Assembly (NCBI GenBank): GCA_045536135.1 | Contig: JAZSNA010000010.1 | Coordinates: 1-6,401, forward strand | DNA length: 6,401 bases | Direction of reading: 5' to 3' | From: JAZSNA01 sp045536135 | GTDB taxonomy: Bacteria > Pseudomonadota > Alphaproteobacteria > CAAHEQ01 > UBA3637 | Shown: positions 1 through 5,728 of the stretch, in pieces | Layout: each line of letters begins with the position of its first letter | How positions within the stretch are numbered: position 1 is the first letter of the stretch | Translations under genes and position numbers: made by a program | The notes under the pieces: model-generated | Seen by the model: the letters and a program-made list of their open reading frames with translations, nothing else | Database searches by the model: none | What the model was told of the DNA's origin: nothing

Positions 1-78
1 ATTTTTCAATAAGTTAAAAATATTATTTTAAGGATAAATCACCAATTTTTAAGATTTTAACGGCGGATTTAACGGATA
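1..78. other. sequence beyond miaA, nothing recognised
   Basis: This AT-rich stretch follows the miaA stop on the minus strand. It contains a small direct repeat (CCGTTAA twice on the minus strand) but no convincing terminator hairpin, and no gene can be supported. Confidence 0.4.
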
Positions 79-873
79 TTAATCAAATTGTGTTTTAAAA
101 AATGTTTGTTGGCGTTTAGCGTAATGACGAGTAGATATAATTGCCTTTTGAACAGCTTCTTCCAATGATATTTCTTTATTAAGGTAAGCGGTTAATTCTT
201 TAACCCCCAAGGCTTGAAAAACACCACCGGTTTGAGACGGATTTTTACTTAATAATATTTTGAGTTCGTCTATGGCACCGGTTTGGACCATTTGATGAAA
301 TCTTCTTTCTATTTTTTCATATAAAATTTTCCGAGGCAGATCAATTAAATGAAATTCAAAATCAGCTTCTATATATTTTTTGGGCGGATATTGATGCCAT
401 TCTTCCATGCTTTTTCCGGTGGATAGTAAAACCTCGGCTTGTCTCATTAAGCGGTGTTTGTCCGTTAAAGTCGGGTTTTTAACAACAGATAGTAATTCAT
501 CTTGTTCCATTTGGCGAACTTTTTGACGAATGACCGGATCTATATCCGGTATGGGTGAAATCCCCTGATACAGCAGTTTAGCATAAAGGCCGGTACCACC
601 GACTAAAATCGGATTTTTAACTTGATTGATAATCGGTAAGGCCTCTTGAACCCACATTTCAAAATTTCCGACGGTAAAACAATCCCAGATTTGATAAAGG
701 TGATGAGGGATATTGTGTAAATCCGTCGGACAAGCCGTTAATGTCGGAATATCTTGATAAACCTGAAGTGAATCAGCGTTTACAATCTCACCGCCGATGT
801 CTTTGGCAAGGTCAATGGCAAAATGAGATTTTCCGCTGGCGGTCGGTCCAATAACATAATGAATCTTTTTCAT
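79..873 (-). CDS. miaA: tRNA dimethylallyltransferase MiaA
   Basis: MiaA transfers a dimethylallyl group from dimethylallyl diphosphate to N6 of A37 in tRNAs reading UNN codons, the first step towards ms2i6A; it is cytosolic. The 264-residue product has the P-loop GPTASGKS at residues 9-16, the DSLQVYQ motif at 34-40 (usually DSMQVYR, with the catalytic Asp), GGTGLY at 92-97, and near the C-terminus ALGVKEL followed by STRHYAKRQQTFFK, the family's tRNA-binding and closing motifs. It is somewhat shorter than the usual roughly 300 residues, but all core motifs are present. An upstream ATG at 909 would give 12 more residues, but that codon lies inside the -35 box of the predicted promoter, so the ATG at 873, which starts directly before the P-loop strand, is chosen. 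The gene is divergent from the NUDIX-lptE-holA operon. The family call is secure. Confidence 0.96.
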   Translation of the reverse strand: MKKIHYVIGPTASGKSHFAIDLAKDIGGEIVNADSLQVYQDIPTLTACPTDLHNIPHHLYQIWDCFTVGNFEMWVQEALPIINQVKNPILVGGTGLYAKLLYQGISPIPDIDPVIRQKVRQMEQDELLSVVKNPTLTDKHRLMRQAEVLLSTGKSMEEWHQYPPKKYIEADFEFHLIDLPRKILYEKIERRFHQMVQTGAIDELKILLSKNPSQTGGVFQALGVKELTAYLNKEISLEEAVQKAIISTRHYAKRQQTFFKTQFD

Positions 874-880
874 GAAAAGT

Positions 881-909
881 ATTATATCTTTTTTTATTTT
901 AATTTTCAA
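881..909 (-). promoter_or_regulatory. sigma70-type promoter of miaA, predicted leaderless
   Basis: On the minus strand TTGAAA (909-904) is followed by a 17-nt spacer and a perfect TATAAT (886-881). Only 7 nt separate the -10 box from the ATG at 873, so transcription should start at or next to the start codon. No Shine-Dalgarno sequence precedes the ATG. Both facts point to a leaderless mRNA. Confidence 0.75.
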
Positions 910-925
910 CAGAATATGTTATAAT
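897..925 (+). promoter_or_regulatory. promoter of the NUDIX-lptE-holA operon
   Basis: A perfect TATAAT lies at 920-925. The hexamer 17 nt upstream (897-902, TTTTAA) is a poor -35 box. The transcript would start near 932, about 24 nt before the ATG at 956. This element interleaves with the miaA -35 box at 904-909 on the other strand, so the two polymerases would compete for the same stretch of DNA. Confidence 0.55.
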
Positions 926-955
926 CGGCTCAATTTGTAATCAAAGGAGTAAAAT

Positions 956-1372
956 ATGTATGTTCCGATTTGTACTTTAATTATTAAAGAAGGAAATAAA
1001 ATTTGTTTGGGTAAGCGAATTAACACGGGCCATAATGACGGCTATTTTTCTTTTCCGGCGGGGCATGTCGAGGTCGGAGAAAGTCCGAAAGACGGCATGG
1101 TCAGGGAAGCTTTTGAAGAGGTCGGGATAAAAATAGATCCGAATGATTTAAAATTATTAACGGTTGTTTATAAACAGTCTCGTGATGAAGTGATTGATTT
1201 TGTATTTGAAGTTGAAAAATATGAGGGGACAATCCAAAATATGGAGCCGGAAAAATGTGGCGGATGGAATTTTTATGACATGGACAACTTACCGTTGATG
1301 TCGGATGGACGTCGTCGATTGATAGATATTATCCGTCAACGGCAAAATTATGCAGAAATGAAAAAAGGATAA
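956..1372 (+). CDS. NUDIX hydrolase
   Basis: This is a small cytosolic hydrolase of the NUDIX superfamily, which cleaves nucleoside diphosphates linked to another moiety using Mg2+. The complete NUDIX box G-x5-E-x7-REUxEExGU is at residues 36-58, starting GHVEVGE and ending REAFEEVGI, with the metal-binding REAFEE glutamates intact. The 138-residue length is typical of a single-domain member. The substrate cannot be read from the box; the N-terminal PICTLIIKEGNKICLGKR strand resembles MutT-like and ADP-ribose/dNTP-acting groups, which does not settle it. A strong ribosome binding site AAAGGAG (943-949) sits 6 nt before the ATG. It is the first gene of an operon with lptE and holA, and its stop codon lies 2 nt before the lptE start. 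Confidence 0.93.
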   Translation: MYVPICTLIIKEGNKICLGKRINTGHNDGYFSFPAGHVEVGESPKDGMVREAFEEVGIKIDPNDLKLLTVVYKQSRDEVIDFVFEVEKYEGTIQNMEPEKCGGWNFYDMDNLPLMSDGRRRLIDIIRQRQNYAEMKKG

Positions 1373-1374
1373 AA

Positions 1375-1872
1375 ATGAAAAAGATTATAATTGGAATATT
1401 GGTGTTTTTATCAGCTTGTTCTTGGACGCCGGTTTATAAAACGGTGGGACTTATCGAACAAACGAATACGGTTTTGGTTAATCCGATTCCAAATCTATCC
1501 GGTCGGCTAATGACTCGTTTATTGAACAATATATTAAATCCGGATCATATTCAAACGGAAAAAAAATATGTTCTTTCAGTTAACTTGACGGAAGAAACCG
1601 TTCGGGATCAAGGTATTTTATCCGATGATACGGCATCTCGGGAAAATTTATATGTGACGGCGGATTATGAATTGAAAGATATAAAAAGCGGAAAAGTGAT
1701 TTTAAATTCCTCAACTAAATTAGTCGACAGTTATGATATTTTAAGCCAGCCCTATGCAACGGTCACTCGAAGTCAAAAGGCTCGGGAAAATTTAATTCAA
1801 TTATTATCAGAAACAATCGGAAATCATGTGGCTTCGGTAATCAAAAATGAAAATTTATCCCAATCAAATTAA
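1375..1872 (+). CDS. lptE: LPS-assembly lipoprotein LptE
   Basis: The 165-residue protein begins with a lipoprotein signal peptide: positively charged MKK, a hydrophobic stretch, and the lipobox L12-S13-A14-C15, so Cys15 would be lipidated after signal peptidase II cleavage. The mature protein starts CSWTPVYK, like the C-[GS]-[FW]-x-P-[LV]-Y start common in LptE. LptE anchors in the inner leaflet of the outer membrane and plugs and stabilises LptD, the translocon that inserts LPS. The rest is poorly conserved, as is usual for LptE, so the call rests on the lipobox, the start motif, size and position directly before holA. It starts 2 nt after the NUDIX stop with a weak AAAAGG ribosome binding site, and its last 26 nt overlap holA. 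Its presence implies an LPS-bearing outer membrane. Confidence 0.85.
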   Translation: MKKIIIGILVFLSACSWTPVYKTVGLIEQTNTVLVNPIPNLSGRLMTRLLNNILNPDHIQTEKKYVLSVNLTEETVRDQGILSDDTASRENLYVTADYELKDIKSGKVILNSSTKLVDSYDILSQPYATVTRSQKARENLIQLLSETIGNHVASVIKNENLSQSN

Positions 1873-2839
1873 AACCGTTCAATGGAAAAAGTATGCCGGA
1901 TGTGTGATTTACGGATCGGATGTCGGGGCAGGGCAGACTTTAATCAAGGACATTATCGCTGAATTTAACGGCGCCGATATTTTTAAAATAACGGATGAAA
2001 ATCAAGAGGAATTTTTGCCGACGGCATTGTCATCGTCTATGTTTTGCACTCAAAAAGTCATTTGGGTTCGCTCTTGTCCGGATAGTTTTGTGGATGATTT
2101 AATTCAATATACCGAACAAAATATTTCAGATACTTTTGTCATCTTTTCCGCAGAAACTCTGAATACAAAATCCAAAACGGTTTTATTCGCAAATGCAAAT
2201 GAGCGGTGGGGATGTGTCGGATTTTATCCCGAAAAAGAAACAGATATTCGATTATTTATTTTATCCGAACTTAAAAAAAAGAACTTTGTCATATCAAATG
2301 ATGCATTGGATTTATTCGTATCTTTGGTTGGCGCGGATAAAATGATTATGGTTTCTGAAATTGAAAAACTCATACTCTATAAAAATCAGGATAAAAATAT
2401 CCAAACCGCCGATATTTTAAAAAGCGTCGGAAACAGTTCCGTTTTGGAAACAGATGATCTTTTTACATTGATGATGTCCGGTCAAATAACCGAAACATTG
2501 GCATTGTTAAATGCTCTGTTGGGGCAAGATCATACCGAAGTGGAAATTTGTCGTTTTTTACTTTCTCGAATCGGTCAATGTATTACTCTTAAAGACGAAA
2601 TGGATCGAGGTGGGATGTGGGATGTCATCAGTAAAAAAATATATCCGCCAATACATTTTAACTATGTGACCTTATTTAAACAGATTTTATTTAAATGGTC
2701 GGTATCGGATTTAAGTCTTATTCGTGAAGAGTTGATCAAATGTGAAATCAATTTAAAATCAGATTTACCGCCGAACTTAATGCTCAATCGAACAATCAGT
2801 CAGCTGTCGTCGAAGGGGAGAAAAATTTTTCGTTCATAA
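1847..2839 (+). CDS. holA: DNA polymerase III subunit delta HolA
   Basis: HolA is the wrench of the clamp-loader complex: it binds the beta clamp and opens its ring so that it can be loaded on primed DNA. The 330-residue length fits the family. The N-terminus has the degenerate nucleotide-fold strand YAGCVIYGSDVGAGQTL (residues 16-32), the usual [IL]YGxDxG signature without a true P-loop, as expected for delta, which does not hydrolyse ATP. The middle segment SVLETDDLFTLMMSGQITETLALLNALL matches the family's linker helix before the C-terminal collar domain. The start codon lies inside the 3' end of lptE (26-nt overlap), suggesting translational coupling. The tRNA-Arg promoter begins only 5 nt after the stop, and no terminator is seen between them. 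Confidence 0.92.
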   Translation: MKIYPNQIKTVQWKKYAGCVIYGSDVGAGQTLIKDIIAEFNGADIFKITDENQEEFLPTALSSSMFCTQKVIWVRSCPDSFVDDLIQYTEQNISDTFVIFSAETLNTKSKTVLFANANERWGCVGFYPEKETDIRLFILSELKKKNFVISNDALDLFVSLVGADKMIMVSEIEKLILYKNQDKNIQTADILKSVGNSSVLETDDLFTLMMSGQITETLALLNALLGQDHTEVEICRFLLSRIGQCITLKDEMDRGGMWDVISKKIYPPIHFNYVTLFKQILFKWSVSDLSLIREELIKCEINLKSDLPPNLMLNRTISQLSSKGRKIFRS

Positions 2840-2844
2840 AAAAC

Positions 2845-2873
2845 TTGTAATTTAAAAAAACTTGTGATATAAG
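2845..2873 (+). promoter_or_regulatory. promoter of tRNA-Arg
   Basis: TTGTAA (2845-2850), a 17-nt spacer and TATAAG (2868-2873). The predicted start near 2880 gives a short 5' leader before the mature tRNA at 2893. The same TATAAG -10 box is used by the tRNA-Gln promoter. Confidence 0.75.
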
Positions 2874-2892
2874 AAACCGTATAGTTTTAAGT

Positions 2893-2969
2893 GCGCTTGT
2901 AGCTCAGTTGGATAGAGTATTGCCCTCCGAAGGCAAGGGTCGTGAGTTCGAATCTCGCCAAGCGCACCA
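2893..2969 (+). tRNA. tRNA-Arg (CCG)
   Basis: A 77-nt cloverleaf with encoded CCA. The acceptor stem GCGCTTG (2893-2899) pairs with CAAGCGC (2959-2965), followed by discriminator A and CCA (2967-2969). The anticodon stem TTGCC/GGCAA encloses the loop CTCCGAA, giving anticodon CCG, which reads the Arg codon CGG. The T arm GTGAG-TTCGAAT-CTCGC pairs with one T-G wobble, and the D arm contains AGTTGGAT. All arms pair well, so the gene should be functional. Confidence 0.97.
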
Positions 2970-3004
2970 ATTCTTTTTTAAAACAAAAAGATTCGATAAA
3001 ATGC

Positions 3005-3033
3005 TTGCATTTTAGTTTAGAATCGAGTATAAG
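3005..3033 (+). promoter_or_regulatory. promoter of tRNA-Gln
   Basis: TTGCAT (3005-3010), a 17-nt spacer and TATAAG (3028-3033), with the start expected near 3040, 24 nt before the tRNA. The -10 box is identical to that of tRNA-Arg. The two tRNAs therefore appear to be separate transcription units, although read-through from tRNA-Arg cannot be excluded. Confidence 0.75.
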
Positions 3034-3063
3034 GTAAAAAAAGTTTATTATTTAAATAAATTT

Positions 3064-3138
3064 TGGGGTGTCGCCAAGCGGTAAGGCAACGGGTTTTGAT
3101 CCCGTCATTCGTTGGTTCGAACCCAGCCACCCCAGCCA
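3064..3138 (+). tRNA. tRNA-Gln (TTG)
   Basis: A 75-nt cloverleaf with encoded CCA. The acceptor stem TGGGGTG (3064-3070) pairs with CACCCCA (3128-3134), giving the U1-A72 pair typical of bacterial tRNA-Gln, then discriminator G and CCA (3136-3138). The anticodon stem ACGGG/CCCGT encloses the loop TTTTGAT, so the anticodon is TTG, reading CAA. The T arm is GTTGG-TTCGAAC-CCAGC. The 3' end of this gene has a degenerate copy 181 bp downstream (3301-3320), which marks it as a likely insertion target. Confidence 0.97.
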
Positions 3139-3174
3139 ATAAAAAAAGTCCCTTTTATCGGGGCTTTTTTTATT
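3138..3174 (+). terminator. intrinsic terminator after tRNA-Gln
   Basis: A 15-bp stem (3138-3152 with 3160-3174) has one T-G wobble and a 7-nt loop TTTTATC. The lower stem is an A run facing a T run, and the 3' side supplies the U tract (seven T). The stem begins at the last base of the tRNA. The A and T tracts make it potentially active on both strands. Confidence 0.9.
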
Positions 3175-3300
3175 GATTAAGGGGTGAGTTGGATTTGATG
3201 TCAACGAATGAGGTGAGTTGGTTCGTTCACGAAGCGTCAGCGAAGTAGACGCCGTCAGGCGGTCCCGATTTTATGAGGGATAAATTGCCCCACAATTTAC
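3175..3300. other. non-coding junction with small GC-rich hairpins
   Basis: No gene is seen. GGTGAGTTGG occurs twice with a 29-bp period (3183-3192 and 3212-3221). A locally GC-rich patch around 3235-3265 can fold as GCGTC/GACGC around a 9-nt loop, or as CGCC/GGCG around GTCA. The base composition differs from the AT-rich DNA on both sides, which suggests debris of inserted or rearranged DNA. Confidence 0.5.
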
Positions 3301-3320
3301 AATCCAGCCATTCCAGCCAA
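3301..3320 (+). repeat. relic of a tRNA-Gln 3' end
   Basis: This 20-bp stretch matches 3120-3139, the T-loop to CCA end of tRNA-Gln plus one base, at 17 of 20 positions. All three differences are C to T. No tRNA upstream half is present: there is no partner acceptor strand and no T-stem 5' half. It is either the scar of an integration into a tRNA 3' end or the remnant of a decayed tandem tRNA gene. A hairpin terminator follows 7 nt later, as it would behind a real tRNA. Confidence 0.55.
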
Positions 3321-3326
3321 GTTGTG

Positions 3327-3355
3327 AAAGTCGTCAAAAATGACGACTTTTTCTT
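3327..3355 (+). terminator. intrinsic terminator
   Basis: A perfect 10-bp stem AAAGTCGTCA/TGACGACTTT (3327-3336 with 3341-3350) has an AAAA loop, and the T run continues into the following TTCTTT. It follows the tRNA-Gln relic and would stop read-through from the tRNA side before the mrr promoter. Confidence 0.8.
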
Positions 3356-3437
3356 TATTTTCAATTACTTATATTGGTCCGTGTACGGTGTTTTTCAAAA
3401 CGCTCTTTTTTCAGCTCTACACGGACTCACGTTTCAA
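3352..3437 (+). repeat. mosaic repeat module A, left copy
   Basis: This 86-bp module is repeated at 5724-5810 in the same orientation, with five substitutions and one 1-bp indel. It contains an inverted repeat with 9-bp arms GTCCGTGTA (3377-3385) and TACACGGAC (3418-3426) around a 32-nt T-rich loop. None of the differences between the copies falls in the arms. No transposase is present. Confidence 0.85.
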
Positions 3438-3443
3438 AAAATC

Positions 3444-3491
3444 CTTATTTTACAATGCTTCTGTCTTGGGATACCTAAAAATCATCCCAGA
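3444..3491 (+). repeat. mosaic repeat module B, left copy
   Basis: A linker CTTATTTTACAATGCTT (3444-3460) is followed by a hairpin whose GGGAT and ATCCC core arms enclose the 11-nt loop ACCTAAAAATC. The loop and right arm are identical to the right-hand copy at 5920-5967. Here the left arm base preceding TGGGAT is T instead of C, so one outer pair becomes a wobble. The remaining sequence up to the mrr promoter (3492-3602) holds nothing I can name. Confidence 0.75.
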
Positions 3492-3602
3492 GTTGAGAGG
3501 AGGTATTTGAAACAAAATTTCGATGTGATCATGAGATGTTATTTTTACGTCCTCAACCTCGATTTTTATAAAATCAAAGTTGCTTTTCAGATTATAAAAT
3601 TC

Positions 3603-3631
3603 TTGAAATATATTTTGTAATCTTGTATAAT
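3603..3631 (+). promoter_or_regulatory. promoter of the mrr-HEPN cassette
   Basis: TTGAAA (3603-3608), a 17-nt spacer and perfect TATAAT (3626-3631). The expected start near 3638 leaves an about 21-nt leader containing the ribosome binding site at 3647-3651. Both boxes equal those of the miaA promoter, so the host housekeeping sigma factor should read it. No operator-like palindrome is obvious here. Confidence 0.78.
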
Positions 3632-3646
3632 TAATGCTTAAGTATG

Positions 3647-3651
3647 AGGAG
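3647..3651 (+). promoter_or_regulatory. ribosome binding site that fixes the mrr start
   Basis: AGGAG lies 7 nt upstream of the ATG at 3659. An earlier in-frame ATG at 3644 overlaps this site and has no Shine-Dalgarno sequence of its own, so the start at 3659 is preferred. Confidence 0.75.
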
Positions 3652-3658
3652 ATTAACC

Positions 3659-4573
3659 ATGATACCTAATTACCAACAATTTATGTTACCTGTTCTAAAA
3701 TCAGCTGCTAATGGAGCTGTTAATATATCTGATGTAGTAAATAAACTTGCTGATGAAATGCATATTTCAGATGAAGATAGAAAAATAAAAATATCAAGTG
3801 GTAGCTCCCTTTTATATGGTCGTGTTTCTTGGGCTAAAACTTATCTATTACAAGCTGGTTTATTAGAAAGTGTTGGTAGAGGTCTATTTAAAGCAACGAA
3901 TGAAGGTTTGTCTTTACTATCTAAAAATCCCAAAGAAATAAATAATAAAACTTTAGAAAAATACCCAAGTTTCAATGCGTTCAAGAAAAGAAGTAAAAAA
4001 TCTAAAGAAAATACAAGTAATATAATTGAAGCTTCAGATTTAGATGAGTTATCACCTGAAGAAGCAATTCATCAATCTTTAGAAAACTTAAATTCATCAT
4101 TAGCTAATGAATTAATTACAAGAATTTTGAAAGCAAACCCAACATTTTTTGAAAACCTAATTATTAAGCTTCTTATTGCTATGGGGTATAGCAATAATAC
4201 AGATGAAGGTTGGGAGCATACAGGTAAAACAGGTGATGATGGTATTGATGGTGTAATTAACCAAGATGTTTTAGGAGTTGATAAAATATATATACAAGCC
4301 AAACGCTATGCTGATAATCACTCTGTTACAGCTGGTGATTTGCGCAATTTCATTGGTGCTTTAGATATGTGTAGAGCTGTTAAAGGTGTTTTTGTAACAA
4401 CCTCTAGTTTTACAGCTGATGCAAGAAATACTGTAAAGAAAGCTTCCAAAAATATTGTTCTCATTGATGGAGCTCAATTAACTCAACTAATGATTAAATA
4501 CGGTGTTGGCTGTAAAACAAAAGAAATCATCAATATTCAAAAAATTGATGAAGACTTCTTTGAGGAAATGTAA
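3659..4573 (+). CDS. mrr: Mrr-type (type IV) restriction endonuclease
   Basis: The 304-residue product has the full Mrr layout and the length of E. coli Mrr. Residues 1 to about 90 form the Mrr_N winged-helix DNA-binding domain (start MIPNYQQFMLPVLK; later WAKTYLLQAGLLESVGRGLF). A charged linker rich in Lys and Ser follows at about 100-120. The C-terminal half is the Mrr_cat PD-(D/E)xK nuclease: E165 in PTFFENLIIKLL, GDDGIDG at 192-198 with D197, and the QAK triad Q213-A214-K215 in IYIQAKRY. All catalytic residues are present, so it should be active. Characterised Mrr enzymes cut DNA carrying methylated adenine or cytosine without needing a partner; that specificity here is inferred from family. 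Arg is mostly AGA and CCG/CGG codons are scarce, unlike the core genes to the left, which fits acquisition. It is co-transcribed with the HEPN gene 3 nt downstream. Confidence 0.95.
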   Translation: MIPNYQQFMLPVLKSAANGAVNISDVVNKLADEMHISDEDRKIKISSGSSLLYGRVSWAKTYLLQAGLLESVGRGLFKATNEGLSLLSKNPKEINNKTLEKYPSFNAFKKRSKKSKENTSNIIEASDLDELSPEEAIHQSLENLNSSLANELITRILKANPTFFENLIIKLLIAMGYSNNTDEGWEHTGKTGDDGIDGVINQDVLGVDKIYIQAKRYADNHSVTAGDLRNFIGALDMCRAVKGVFVTTSSFTADARNTVKKASKNIVLIDGAQLTQLMIKYGVGCKTKEIINIQKIDEDFFEEM

Positions 4574-4576
4574 TAA

Positions 4577-5560
4577 ATGGTGGGACGCATTACTATATCT
4601 CCTTGTATGAAGTGCTGTGAAACAGCTATAAATAATGGATATATACCAGATTCAATAATGTATGAAATGTTAACACCTGACGATGGGGTGGTTGCTTTTC
4701 AATGTGAGAATGGCCATAAAAATGCTATCATAATTCAGGAGCAATCATTTGAAATTCTTTTAGAAATAGCGATAGAAAATATTATAGATAAATATTATCG
4801 AGAAGCTATATTTAATTTTGCGGCAGCTCAAGAAAGATGTTTTTCATTTTTCAGTGAACTAATTCTTTTTGAAAAAGGAGTTGATGATACAATTTATGAG
4901 AATCTATGGAAAAGAGTATATAAAAACTATTCAGAACGCCAACTCGGTGCATTCTATTTTCTATACTTAATGCGCTTTGGTAAGAAAATTGACTATGATG
5001 ATAATTTAACCCGTATAAGAAATGATATTATACATAAAGGAAAAATTGCAACAAAAGAAGATGTCTTTAAATATGGAGAATATGTATTAAATAATATTTA
5101 TACTATAATTGAGTCAATAACTGAAAATATTTCACCTGATATGATTTTAAATTTTAAGTTGCAAAAAATAGAAAAAAATATATCTAAAGCTAACATGCAA
5201 AAAGATATTAATATATCTTCTGCTGGTGCTTCAATAATTTCATGGTCTTGTGCAACTGATGAAGAATATCAGCAGGAACAAAAATTAGCCCAGTATTCAA
5301 AATTACACCGAAAAGAATATGCTCAAAAAGCAGCTGAAGCGAACTCTTATGGAAATAAAAAATTATATATTAATGAAAAGAATGAATTGGTTATAATTGA
5401 TGCACTAGATATAAATATGAAAAAAGAAGGTGCTCACTATAGAGGGCGCAGAAGTTTAGAAGAGCTGATTAAACAAGTAAAAAAAATTAGAGAGCACTAT
5501 AATATAACTAGGTCTGGTTTAATAGAAAAATCATCTATTATTAGCTGTTTAGATGAATGA
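4577..5560 (+). CDS. putative zinc-binding/HEPN-like RNase-motif protein
   Basis: I do not recognise a named family for the whole 327-residue protein. Residues 1-50 carry C10-x2-C13 (C14 adjacent) and C43-x3-H47, spaced like a zinc ribbon or knuckle. Residues about 57-190 are strongly helical and look like a HEPN domain: an ERCFSFFSELILFE helix, then SERQLGAF, then R148-N-D-I-I-H153, which is the R-N-x3-H form of the HEPN catalytic motif, followed by KGKIATKEDVFKYGEYVLNNI. HEPN proteins with this motif are often metal-independent RNases in toxin-antitoxin, abortive-infection and CRISPR systems. Residues about 200-327 are charged, with no membrane segment, and unassigned. The ATG is 3 nt after the mrr stop, with GAGGA (4562-4566) inside the mrr end, so translation is probably coupled. 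The reading frame is certain; the function is inferred. Confidence 0.8.
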   Translation: MVGRITISPCMKCCETAINNGYIPDSIMYEMLTPDDGVVAFQCENGHKNAIIIQEQSFEILLEIAIENIIDKYYREAIFNFAAAQERCFSFFSELILFEKGVDDTIYENLWKRVYKNYSERQLGAFYFLYLMRFGKKIDYDDNLTRIRNDIIHKGKIATKEDVFKYGEYVLNNIYTIIESITENISPDMILNFKLQKIEKNISKANMQKDINISSAGASIISWSCATDEEYQQEQKLAQYSKLHRKEYAQKAAEANSYGNKKLYINEKNELVIIDALDINMKKEGAHYRGRRSLEELIKQVKKIREHYNITRSGLIEKSSIISCLDE

Positions 5561-5605
5561 ATTTCATCTCGAGGATTGCAAGTCATCTCCAGCCAAAACA
5601 GATAA

Positions 5606-5623
5606 GTCGCTAGAAATAGCGAC
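5606..5623 (+). other. GAAA-tetraloop hairpin after the cassette
   Basis: A perfect 7-bp stem GTCGCTA/TAGCGAC is closed by a GNRA-type GAAA loop, 46 nt after the HEPN stop codon. No T run follows, so it is not a classical intrinsic terminator; it may stabilise the 3' end of the cassette mRNA. The stretch between the stop and this hairpin contains CCAGCCAA (5589-5596), the same octamer that ends the tRNA-Gln gene and its relic. Confidence 0.55.
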
Positions 5624-5671
5624 CAATTCCAACATCAATTCATTCTGCGTTGCCACTTGAATTCATTGTGT

Positions 5672-5728
5672 TTCATTGCTTTACGCATAAAAACTTGCCA
5701 CTGGCAACTTTTTATTTGCGCAGTCTTT
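5672..5728 (+). repeat. mosaic repeat module T, first copy
   Basis: A 57-bp module is repeated at 5867-5923 with a single difference (G versus A at the position before CGCAGTC). It contains the tight hairpin TTGCC-ACT-GGCAA (5695-5707) followed by a T-rich tract, so it could act as a weak terminator for the cassette. It runs directly into module A at 5724. Confidence 0.85.

Noticed and set aside
874..909. Longer miaA start at 909
   Set aside because: The extra 12 codons are Lys/Ile-rich, unlike MiaA N-termini, and cover the -35 and -10 boxes of the gene's own promoter.
2966..3000. Terminator directly after tRNA-Arg
   Set aside because: Only an AT-only TCTTTTT/AAAAAGA pairing is possible, which is too weak to call; read-through towards tRNA-Gln remains possible.
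3250..3320. A complete third tRNA gene ending at 3319
   Set aside because: No upstream strand pairs with the CATTCCA acceptor side, the T-stem 5' half is missing and no anticodon arm can be drawn.
3273..3620. Plus-strand open frame of 115 codons
   Set aside because: It runs through the tRNA relic, the terminator hairpin and modules A and B, has no ribosome binding site, and ends inside the mrr promoter. It is a chance frame over repeats.
4072..4302. Minus-strand open frame of 76 codons
   Set aside because: It lies entirely inside mrr on the opposite strand, across the conserved catalytic region, so it is a shadow of mrr.
3659..5560. Type I or II restriction-modification operon
   Set aside because: No methyltransferase motifs, specificity subunit or helicase motor are found in either gene, so a modification-dependent type IV enzyme is the better reading.
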